DNA from: Physocladia obscura
Taxonomy: Eukaryota; Chytridiomycota; Chytridiomycetes; Chytridiales; Chytriomycetaceae
Reading direction: 5' to 3'
NCBI GenBank assembly: GCA_027596945.1
Contig: JADGJH010000472.1
Span: 1 to 18,162 of the forward strand
DNA: 18,162 bases
The stretch's first letter is position 1. Every line of letters starts with the position of its first letter. This document shows, in pieces, positions 1-7,491 of the stretch. The translations under genes were made by a program, and so were the position numbers. A model generated the notes under the pieces. That model was not told the origin of the DNA and ran no database searches. It was given only the letters and a program-made list of their open reading frames with translations.

Positions 1-337
1 ACTTGAACTGCTGGAATTGGCACAATAAAGTATAATTTAGTTTTAGAATCTTATTATTTATTTCCAAGAATAGAACAGCATTTTAAAATGTCCAATTCTG
101 TGCCTCAAAATAAAACTTTTGTGCCTCACTTCTAATGCATCAATATTGATTAAAAACCAATTTCTTAGCAAAAGAAATTGTTCAAATGTAAAAGACAAAG
201 TTAGAACATTTAATCCCTATTTTTGAAGTTTGCCGTGAAGAACAAAAATTTATATTCTTTCACAGTTATTGAATAAGTAATACTTCTATTTCCAATTCTA
301 TTAAATATTATTTAACATCTATTCAGCTTGTGTAACA
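1..337 (+). repeat. Left arm of a long inverted repeat
   Basis: This arm pairs with the reverse complement of 477-793 along nearly its whole length. Shared blocks include the outer end ACTTGAACT, CACAATAAAGTATAATTT, TTATTATTTATTTCCAAG, GACAAAGTTAGAACATTTAA and the inner end TTCAGCTTGT. Differences are scattered substitutions and small indels, so this is an ageing repeat and not an assembly artefact of identical sequence. The arm starts at the first base of the window, so its true outer edge may lie further left. It contains no credible coding sequence. A long-terminal-inverted-repeat MITE or a foldback element is the likeliest identity. Confidence 0.8.
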
Positions 338-476
338 CGTTTTATTTCTTAAATCTAACAAGGTGTCTCAAGGAACAAAATAGAAGAAAGAAACTACAAA
401 AAAAGACTTTACAGAGGCCCTGGATTTCTTGTTTTAGTGTAGAATCTTACGAAATAAATAAACTCTCAACAAATTA
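338..476. other. Spacer between inverted-repeat arms
   Basis: About 140 bp of AT-rich sequence separates the two arms. An open frame across it (about 328-513) starts at a TTG, runs into the right arm and has no recognisable protein features. I see no gene here. Part of the left edge (to about 361) can still be aligned to the third repeat copy at 1016-1331, so the repeat unit may extend slightly into the spacer. Confidence 0.5.
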
Positions 477-793
477 TGTTATACAAGCTGAACATATGTC
501 AAATAATAGTTAATGTAGAATTGGAAATAGAAATGATATTTATTAGATTCTGTGAAAGGATATAAAGTTTATTTTCATTCACTGTGAAATGCAAGGATTG
601 GGATTAAATGTTCTAACTTTGTCTTTCACATTCAACTAATTTCTTTTGCTAAGGAATTGGTTTTTAATTAATATTGAGGCATGAGAATTAAGGGCATGGA
701 ATTGGGCATTTAAAGAAGTTCTATTCTTGGAAATAAATAATAAGATTCTAGCTAAAATTATACTTTATTGTGTCCAATTACACAAGTTCAAGT
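477..793 (-). repeat. Right arm of the long inverted repeat
   Basis: This is the reverse complement of the 1-337 arm. Read on the minus strand it opens with ACTTGAACTTGTG and ends with the TTCAGCTTGTATAACA block. With the left arm it would form a hairpin with a stem of more than 300 bp and a loop of about 140 nt. The outer ACTTGAACT motif is shared by both arms and by the third copy at 1016, which suggests a genuine element terminus. I could not identify a target-site duplication, because the left flank lies outside the window. Confidence 0.8.
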
Positions 794-868
794 GAATCTG
801 CTTCCACAGGATTCAACACAATCACATCTTTTAAAGTCAACAATAATGGGAATGGGTGAAATTATACA

Positions 869-903
869 TACCATCAACAGCTGGTGAGGCTATGTTGATG
901 GTA
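869..903. other. Perfect 11-bp hairpin between repeat copies
   Basis: TACCATCAACA (869-879) and TGTTGATGGTA (893-903) are exact reverse complements separated by a 13-nt loop. It lies in the 222-bp stretch between the inverted repeat and the third repeat copy, which is otherwise featureless. The function is unknown; it may be a remnant of another small transposon. Confidence 0.5.
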
Positions 904-1015
904 CATTGCACAATAGTCTTTTATTACATTGAGGGAGATCATTTTATTGAATTATCATTGGTCTTTCCTTGAAAGTCTTAGCCTTAGACAAATTGAAATT
1001 TATGGAAGTACATTC

Positions 1016-1331
1016 ACTTGAACTTGTTATAAAAATTGGACAGAATTAAGTTCAATTTTATTTAGAATTTTACTGTTTATTTTGAAGAACTCCTTTTTTA
1101 TGCTTCAATTTTGTAATACCAATTTCTTAGCAAAAGATGTTATTCAAATTTGAAAGACAAAGTCAGAACATGTTTATCCCCATTCTTGAAATTTCACTGT
1201 AAAAGGAAATAAACTTTTATATTATCCTTCATAGTGTCTAATAAATCATATTTCTATTTCCAATTCTGCACTAATCTATTCTGTAATGTGCATTCAGCTT
1301 GTATGACTTATTTAATCTTAAAGCCAACAAT
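1016..1331 (+). repeat. Third, diverged copy of the repeat unit
   Basis: This is in the same orientation as the 1-337 arm. It starts with ACTTGAACTTGTTATAA and shares several blocks in the same order: CCAATTTCTTAGCAAAAGA, GAAAGACAAAGT, AGAACAT..TATCCCCAT, TTTCTATTTCCAATTCT, ATTCAGCTTGTAT and a final CCAACAA. It is more diverged than the two arms are from each other. No partner in inverted orientation follows it before the gene at 1685, so it is a solo arm or a truncated element. Confidence 0.7.
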
Positions 1332-1684
1332 TTGTTTGCAGCTAATAAATAATTGTTCATGGAATTATTGAGTGTACATATTCTCTGTTTAATTTTTTTG
1401 ACTTTTTTTTTTTTTTTTTGATGGCTGCCCACAATCTCAAAAACAAAGATCTTCTAACTGGTTGTAATGCACAGGCATTTTTTCTCAAATTGTAGTATAA
1501 AAAATGATAAGCTTTTCAATTCAAATTCAAACACGTATATTTTTATTAGAAGCTGAAAGGAGAAAACAAACAAATGAAAACAGTGGTAACAATTTTGAGT
1601 TGGGCCCTGTGATGGAGGAAGCATTTATTAAATCTGAAATTTAGATCTCCCCTTGCTTCAACAGCAAAATTCTTTGTCAATATA
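1332..1684. other. Upstream region of the membrane-protein gene
   Basis: About 350 bp of AT-rich sequence with a long T tract near 1403-1420. Short ATG-initiated frames here stop quickly. One phase-compatible alternative upstream exon exists: ATG at 1504, donor after 1585 (GTAACA), acceptor after 1664 (TTCAACAG). It would add about 60 residues before Met1685, but the added N-terminus does not look like a signal peptide, so I did not adopt it. Promoter elements cannot be named with confidence. Confidence 0.35.
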
Positions 1685-3916
1685 ATGGCAGCTACAGGGT
1701 CAGCAACAGCAACAGCAACAGTAACAGCATCATTATCAAATTGCTGCGTAACAGTCGCAACTCAAGATGAGACTGCCAAGGGTTTCACCTGGCTCTTCCT
1801 TGGTGTGGATGCGCAGGATTTTACAAACACCACCTTTGCCAATATTGCGTCTACAACATCAACAGCAACTGCTGGAACAGTATTATCTGACCCAAATGGC
1901 GCTGTGCGCATTATATTTAGGCAGGGTGTTTCGCTTTTCGCAGCAGTCTCTGGTGCGAAGTGTACTGTATCCGAAGCACCAATTGGTGGCGCTTCGATTT
2001 TTGTCTGTTCTGCAGAATCGCCGCAAGCTGGGAATTCAGCATCTTCAACGCTATCGCTATCGCCGCAATCAGCATTACCGGTATCTTCAGATAACAATAC
2101 AGCCGTCATTGCATTTCCCGTTGCTGCTGCTTCCGCCGCGTTCGGAGAAGGCTTCATTATGCCTATTCAAGTGGCAATTAACAGTATCTCATGCGCCATA
2201 CAACCCACTTGCTTCCGCACTATTTCTCCCACTCCGTTACAGTCTGCTTCTTCTACATATTCGCCTACAACGACATTTGGTATTTTTATTTTTATTTATT
2301 TTTGATATTTTTGCCCATCATCATCTGTTGATCTACTGAACTGTATATTTATGTTGCCAGCAATATTGCCGAGCAACTCTCTATCAATTTCTTCGCCTGT
2401 TATCGTCGTTATTTCTGTTATTTGTGTTCTAGTGTTGGTGCTTGGCTTTGTTGTCACCTTGAAATTCAAAAGAAAGCAGCAAAATATGAAAGACCTCAAT
2501 GAACTTGATTGCGCCGGTGATGGCGCTCCTCATCAATTTTTGCACACCAACTCAAACTCAAGTCTGACCCCATCAAATACTGCTAATCATGTCAATTTTC
2601 TAACTGCCAATCATTCAACGCATGATTCTATTGTCGGAATTTCTCATGTTTCTATTCCCGGACTATTGGAAATATCTCACTCTAAATCTACTATCAATAG
2701 TCAGAGAAATGCTTCTCATGAGTTTTCCGTTCCTTTTGACGAAACCATCAACTCCGCAAGCATCGGCTGTTCTATTGATTCCGCCAATCTTGGTTCTGGT
2801 ATTAAGTTTTCTCCAGCGTTTACCGCTGGCAAAGGATCTTCATCTTCTTTTTCTGGCTCGTTGGTCCGATGGAATGAAGTGACTGCCATTATTGGCGCCA
2901 GTAATACTGGGCGAACCAGTAACGAATATTTTGAGAATATTTCGTCATCCTTACCCGTTACCGATTTTGAAAATGCACCAACTGAAAACGACGAAGAAGT
3001 TATTGACTTAGGCCATCTTTCAAGAAGAATTTCTGAAAAACGGGCTGCTGCTGTTGCAATTACAACCTCTTCCGCAAATTCTGCAAAGTCACAAAGAAAT
3101 TGGACTGCGTTGACTTACAATCATCCTTTGGCAGAATCACATACCAGCCCAAACTTAAGTACTGGACCAGGACTTCCGCCATTACCGCGACCATTACCAA
3201 AACTGCAGCATACAAAGAGTTTTGATGAACTATCTCGAAGAGTTGCTTCAAATTTGGCATTAGATCAAAGAGTCTTTAAAAGCCTTCCCCGACAAGAATC
3301 GTTTGCAAAACGATGTGATACTTTCTTTGCTTTTCCGCAAAATTCAGCCCCGGAATCACAAGTACACATAGTTCAAACGAAAAAACTCAACATCAGCAGT
3401 GGCAGTGGCAGTGGTAATACAAAACCAGCGACTTTCTATGCCATCGCCCCTGAGGCAATTACAGCATATAGAAACAGATACAGGTCAATGGGGCCCGAAA
3501 TTAACACGATTAGTTCAGATCAAGGAATTGAAGATCAGGTTCGTGGACTTGATATTCCAGTTGGAATGCGTCATACCGCTGGCGGTCGCGAAGAAAATGG
3601 TAATAGCAACGGATATGATATTCCATTTGAGCCGAATTTGTGGGATACGGTTGGTTTGCAGCAACCGAGCTTTCAACAGCAGGATTTATATTTGGGACCT
3701 CAGTTATTAGAACCGCAGTATCAACAGCAGGAATACGTTGGTTTGGAGTGGAATCAAGGAATTCGAACTGTGCCCCAGACTTCAAATGAAGCAATTGAGT
3801 TTGCGTTATTGCGGTTACGAAGTAAACAAGGGAAAAAACAGGAGGGTAGTGAGAGTGACGGAGAAGTCGATGAAAATGACCAAGAAGATGATGAAGAAAG
3901 CAGTGACGAACCATGA
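1685..3916 (+). CDS. Single-pass membrane protein, unknown family
   Basis: Exons are 1685-2279 and 2361-3916. The 81-nt intron has donor GTATTT, a CTACTGAAC branch region and acceptor TTGCCAG. Splicing gives 716 residues. Residues 1 to about 210 are Ala/Ser/Thr-rich with seven cysteines (two adjacent near residue 20) and several N-x-S/T sites, as expected of an exposed, glycosylated domain. A strong hydrophobic segment at 212-232 is followed by KFKRK, a typical stop-transfer pattern, so the N-terminus is probably outside. The cytoplasmic part of about 480 residues is largely disordered. It includes a proline-rich stretch at 468-480 (LPPLPRPLPK) resembling SH3 ligands, then SFDELSRR and PRQESFAK, possible sites for basophilic kinases, then Q-rich sequence, and ends in an acidic tail after about residue 690. 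No clear N-terminal signal peptide is visible, so an upstream exon is possible. I do not recognise the family. A cell-surface sensor or adhesin-like receptor is a guess from topology alone. A CAACAG-type microsatellite encodes the Ala/Thr run near the start. Confidence 0.75.
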
Positions 3917-3990
3917 GTAAATATGTATACGCTTTTTATTATTCTGGCGATTGTTTTTTTTTTTTTTGAACATATTGTAAGCATTTTGTA

Positions 3991-4248
3991 TTACTTGAGA
4001 CTGTTTTTCATGACGTATGATTTTGCGACTATTGCGGCAATGATGACTAAAACAGCCATTTTGAGTGTCCGCCATACTGTTCGAACTGTTATGCGCATCA
4101 TGAAAAGCAGCATCCGTGACGTCACGAGAAGAATCAATACAACAATTGCTTGCGTTATCAGATCAAGTGTCAGAAAGCCAGAAATGAGCGCTCGAAGGCT
4201 CAAATGATCTCTCAGATTCGCGATTGACAAACGCAATGCGCCAACCAT
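3991..4248 (-). CDS. Possible small hydrophobic protein (doubtful)
   Basis: A minus-strand ATG frame at 4248 encodes 85 residues. Two hydrophobic stretches are visible, roughly SGFLTLDLITQAIVVLILLV and LKMAVLVIIAAIVAKSYV, separated by a basic segment. It starts just after the LAMTOR1 3' end (a minus-strand AATAAA lies at 4299-4294) and ends 74 bp from the stop of the convergent membrane-protein gene. Base composition here is more gene-like than the flanking AT-rich spacers. The plus strand is also open over the same bases (about 3923-4207), giving a basic, Met/Arg-rich product that looks less natural. I recognise no family. The alternative is that this is only the shared 3' untranslated region of two convergent genes. 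Confidence 0.3.
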   Translation of the reverse strand: MVGALRLSIANLRDHLSLRALISGFLTLDLITQAIVVLILLVTSRMLLFMMRITVRTVWRTLKMAVLVIIAAIVAKSYVMKNSLK

Positions 4249-4293
4249 ATCCTTTGTTTGCTTGGTCAAGTTAATAAATTAAATTTTTTAATA

Positions 4294-4299
4294 TTTATT
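4294..4299 (-). promoter_or_regulatory. Candidate polyadenylation signal of LAMTOR1
   Basis: Read on the minus strand this is AATAAA, 86 nt past the LAMTOR1 stop codon and within a T/A-rich tract. It separates LAMTOR1 from the doubtful small ORF that follows. Confidence 0.45.
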
Positions 4300-4351
4300 T
4301 TATGTACTTTCCAAACACAAAAACAGACAGAAACGCATAAAAACGCGTAAA

Positions 4352-4368
4352 AATGCACAAAGTGCATT
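4352..4368. other. Short hairpin in the LAMTOR1 3' region
   Basis: AATGCAC (4352-4358) and GTGCATT (4362-4368) form a perfect 7-bp stem with an AAA loop. It starts about 17 nt past the LAMTOR1 stop codon, so it would lie in the 3' untranslated region of that transcript. Its role is unknown, and it could be chance in AT-rich sequence. Confidence 0.3.
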
Positions 4369-4384
4369 CGTACAAATAAATCAA

Positions 4385-5169
4385 TCACATTGTTTCCACA
4401 ACAGTTTCGGGACCATCAACAATGCCTTCAACAATTTTTAAACCCTCTTCAACCGCCTCAACGACACGATCTAACGTGTCTTTAACAAGAAATAGATGGT
4501 CTGCGCGAATTCCTCGCGCTGCCTGTAGCAAATCTATGGGATTCGATATTGGTGACGGAGCAAATATCGCGGTTGCGAGTGGATTCGTTACACTTTGCTG
4601 AAGTGACTGCGTCAGTTGGTCTTCAGATTGCTGCAAAATTTCTCTAGATTTTGTTTTGTTTCATGAGTATGTTTTTTCCAAAGCCTCATTGTTTTTATTT
4701 TGTTTGTATATTTGAATCAAACCTGTATTCGTTTGCACGTTCATTGTAATGATCTTGTTGAATCCGGTCGAGAAGTCTTACAGAGGATATGTCAATCAAA
4801 CCCCTCGAAAATGGATATGTTTTTTATTTTTTGTTTTGGTCATGAGATATTTGTTTGGTGGGTAAAAATGATGTGTGTGTGGGGGTGAGACAAAGCATAC
4901 TCGGCAGCGTCTTGGACGATTTTTCGCAATTTCTCTTTTTCAGTCATTGGAGGTGTGCTGAGAGGTTTGGGAACAGTGTTGTTTCTGTTGCAATGAACAG
5001 GTTCATTGATTTGATGGTGAGTCTGTCACCTTCCGCAAAACTTGCAACAAACTCACATTTCGTCCCGCAATATTCCAATTGGCTGTTGATTTATCAGAAG
5101 AGGTGTTCTTTCTGTTGATCCGTTAACCCTATCTGTTTCTGATGGTTGACGGCTGAACGAACATCCCAT
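4385..5169 (-). CDS. LAMTOR1: Ragulator subunit LAMTOR1 (p18), four exons
   Basis: Minus-strand exons are 5169-5057, 4984-4901, 4803-4723 and 4643-4385. The introns (72, 97 and 79 nt) have donors GTGAGT, GTATGC and GTTTGA, and all three junctions fall in phase 2. The product is 178 residues (human 161). It starts MGCSFS, the Gly2/Cys3 signal for N-myristoylation and palmitoylation that anchors LAMTOR1 to the lysosome or vacuole. ERTPLL at 20-25 fits an acidic dileucine sorting signal, as in human LAMTOR1. Helical segments follow: TEKEKLRKIVQDAA (52-65), then GLIDISS, matching the NIIDVS region of the human protein, then HYNERANEYR, matching human EYMDRARQYS. The C-terminal part (DLLQAARGIRADHLFLVKDT) aligns with the last helices. 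LAMTOR1 wraps around the other Ragulator subunits and recruits Rag GTPases for amino-acid activation of TORC1; budding-yeast Ego1 plays the equivalent part. Its start lies 75 bp after the GPALPP1 stop on the same strand. Identity is by recalled family similarity, not by a search. Confidence 0.85.
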
Positions 5170-5244
5170 TCTGGCGAAGTTTCTGAAACTTTTTTTCTGC
5201 TGTGTCTGCATTTTCAGCTCAGTTTCCCTCACAAAATAACATGT

Positions 5245-6287
5245 TTATTTGGAAAATCGGCTTTCAAGTCGATTACCTCCATTAATCAAATCATCACGTG
5301 CCTTTGCACTGGTGCGCCTGGATCCAAGATCTCGATCTCGGTCAAACCGACGATTCGATGCGTCATTCTCTGCAAACTTTGTGCTTTTTACAAACTGGGA
5401 TGTGTGCATTTCCATCAGTGATTTTGGCCGATATATTTTGTTCTAAAAGACACGGAATACCATAAACATGAGGAACGCAAATACATGAAAATATATATAA
5501 TGAACAAACGTATTCATCGACAGCAATACTATTAACATCGGGTTCGGTTCGCTTTGATTTTAATGTCTCAACGTCTGATTTCCGTCTCTTTGAAGCCACC
5601 GTAGATGATGACGAATCCTCGTCGTGCTGATTTGGTAATCTTGTCCAGTCTGACTGATCAATAACTTCCTCCTTTCCAGCATTTCTCGCAAACTGACGGC
5701 TCTTCATCTCTGTTCCCACTGAAGTCCAATGAAATTAAGTGATTGCGTGCATAAAGCAAGAACAGCAACATACATATTGTGTTCAGTTTTTTAGCTTCTG
5801 GTGGCACAAGCATCCAGTTACCCCTGACTTCAGATTTTTTTGACCCGTCGTTTCCTTCATCAATTGCGAGCGCTGAAGGACCAGAAGTGCGGGCTTCGAT
5901 TTCAAGACGAGTGCGTTCGAGTTCCAGCTTTTCAATGTGTTCTGCGTACTCAGAAGGAACAGGCATGGGGCCAATAGCGTCGTCGTTGTCATCGCTATTG
6001 CTGCTAGCAGTCACGTAATTGAGAGCAGTGACAGCAGACAACGGAGCAGCTGGACCCATCATGCGTCGCCGCTTGGGCTGTTCACAGTTGACATTATTGG
6101 TGTTGTTGAAACAGCTGGTATCTTCAATGTTAATGATATCGCTGCGAAGAAATCCGGGTGGCATAACCGGTCCCACGGGAACACTGGTTTCAGGATCTGG
6201 GTCAGGAACACTGTTAGCAACTGGGCGGACAAAGCCTGGTGGGAGTTCTGGCCCAATTCTCATATCTTTTTTCAAGAAAACTGACAT
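5245..6287 (-). CDS. GPALPP1: GPALPP-motif protein (DUF3752)
   Basis: Minus-strand exons are 6287-5774, 5718-5510 and 5442-5245. The introns are 55 nt (donor GTATGT, CTTAAT branch) and 67 nt (donor GTTTGT). The product is 306 residues. The name-giving motif occurs as GPELPPGF (12-19) and GPVMPPGF (39-46), with weaker forms GPAAPL (78) and GPMPVP (106). KRRR at 72-75 is a likely nuclear signal. The DUF3752 region follows: WMLVPPEAKKL, then SRQFARN with the SDWTRLP element across the first intron, then KSLMEMH, RRFDRDRDLG and a final LESRFSK, all characteristic of the family. The biochemical role of this family is not well established; a nuclear, RNA-processing link is commonly suspected. The start could instead be Met9 (6263), directly before the first motif, as in many homologues. 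The gene is divergent from OTU1 with essentially no spacer. Confidence 0.85.
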
Positions 6288-7396
6288 GGTTTCTCAGTTT
6301 TTCCACTTTCCTTTGCTGCAAGCTCATTGCTTAATTATAGAGATTGCGAGCTCGATATGCGGACGAAATTTCCGTGTGCGGCCAGTCCCTATCGCTAAAC
6401 TCAACTCTGGCTGATCTTAAGCAAAATTTGATCGTCAACCTCAAGTCACTGGGCCAAGTTCCCCTTGATCGAATCAAAAGTGTCTTTTCTTTCTTTTCTT
6501 TTATTATTTTAATTTTTAAATATGCTTCCTCACTTATCTTTTATTTCTCTTCATCGCAGTAAAGACTGGATTTCCACCAAAATTTATTATCAACAGCCAT
6601 GAAGACTCGCTTACACAATGCGCCATTAAAGACGGCGATCAGTTGCTTATTGAAATTGGTCCAACTACTTTGACCACCCAAAGCATTGACAATATCTCTG
6701 TGTTAGACGGTTTCTTCGTTGTCAGAGTGAGAAACCATCATCTTTCCGTTTTATTCCCTCCTCGTCCTTATCAAAAATACCATCTTACAGAAAATGGAGG
6801 ACGATAACTCTTGTCTTTTTCATTCTATCGTATATGTCCTCGACAGATCATCTCAACCTATCGCGCTGCGCCGTCTCATTGCCACAAAAATTTCCGGAAA
6901 TACTTCCGTCTACACGCCAGCTCTTCTTGGCCGTCCAGACTACATTTCATGGATTGTTGGTGCGAATTCTTGGGGCGGTGCTATAGAACTTGCGATCTTT
7001 GCCGAACACTATTCAACTGAAATTTGGTCAATAGATGTGAGCACACTTCGTGTTGACAAATTTGGCGAAGGTAGTGGTTATGGCAGATTTTGTATGCTGT
7101 TTTATTCGGGAATTCACTATGATGCCACTGCCGTGTCGCCAATACAGCCAGAAAATAATGGCACTGGTTCAATTAAAGATTTTGATGTTACGGTGTTTGA
7201 CGCTGAGACACGTGGGCAAGAGATTTTAGAAGCTGGTTTAAAAATTGCGAATGTATGGAAGAGATTGCACAAATTTACAGATTTAGCAAGTTTTACGTTG
7301 CGTTGCGATATTTGTAAAACAGGTCTAAAGGGACAAACAGAAGCTCAGGCACATGCTCTAGAATCTGGTCACACTGCTTTTGTTGAATATTTGTGA
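6286..7396 (+). CDS. OTU1: OTU-family deubiquitinase OTU1/YOD1
   Basis: Exons are 6286-6288 (only ATG), 6341-6479, 6560-6726 and 6791-7396, giving 304 residues (yeast Otu1 301). The introns are 52, 80 and 64 nt. The order is an N-terminal UBX-like ubiquitin fold (residues 1 to about 85: ADLKQNL, then VPLDRIKIKTGFPPKFI) that binds Cdc48/p97, then the OTU domain with the catalytic Cys loop DDNSCLF (D108, C111) and the His motif GIHYD (H212), then a C-terminal C2H2 zinc finger (C275, C278, H291, H297). OTU1 trims ubiquitin chains on Cdc48-bound clients in ER-associated degradation. The splice phases are fixed by family alignment except at the first exon: 6341 must be entered from an acceptor (ATTATAG), because a stop precedes it in frame and no in-frame ATG follows in the ubiquitin-like part. 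The ATG at 6286 followed directly by GTTTCT is the nearest in-phase solution, giving MRLRARYADE. An unseen exon further upstream is the alternative. Confidence 0.88.
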
Positions 7397-7430
7397 TTTT
7401 GCTTTTCAAAAAACCTTTGTCCGAAAATTG

Positions 7431-7449
7431 CAGAAACTTTAAGTTTCTG
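7431..7449. promoter_or_regulatory. Perfect dyad upstream of POL2
   Basis: CAGAAACTT and AAGTTTCTG are exact reverse complements around a single T, centred about 50 bp before the POL2 start codon. This lies in the 95-bp gap between the OTU1 stop and the POL2 ATG. A dyad in such a short promoter could be a transcription-factor site; the factor is not known. Confidence 0.35.
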
Positions 7450-7491
7450 GGCCGAACAACCACATTAGAACAATTCAACCAAAGATAGCAT

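Noticed and set aside
328..513. Open frame across the inverted-repeat spacer
   Set aside because: It starts at TTG, has no recognisable domain, and overlaps a repeat arm; most likely chance in AT-rich DNA.
1504..1585. Alternative upstream first exon for the membrane protein
   Set aside because: Splice phases fit (82 nt, then acceptor after 1664), but a one-in-three chance fit is weak and the resulting N-terminus is not a signal peptide.
1762..2157. Minus-strand open frame opposite the membrane-protein exon 1
   Set aside because: It is a shadow of the plus-strand coding exon. The plus frame splices in phase into a clear membrane segment, and the minus frame has no support.
3923..4207. Plus-strand small ORF after the membrane-protein stop
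   Set aside because: The product is a run of Phe then Arg/Met-rich sequence. It begins 6 bp after a stop codon and overlaps the minus-strand frame. Treated as untranslated region.
4343..4348. ACGCGT, identical to the fungal MluI cell-cycle box
   Set aside because: It lies in the 3' region of LAMTOR1, about 3 kb from POL2 and not in a promoter of an S-phase gene.
5937..6284. Plus-strand open frames opposite GPALPP1 exon 1
   Set aside because: These are shadows of a well-supported coding exon with repeated GPxxPP motifs on the minus strand.
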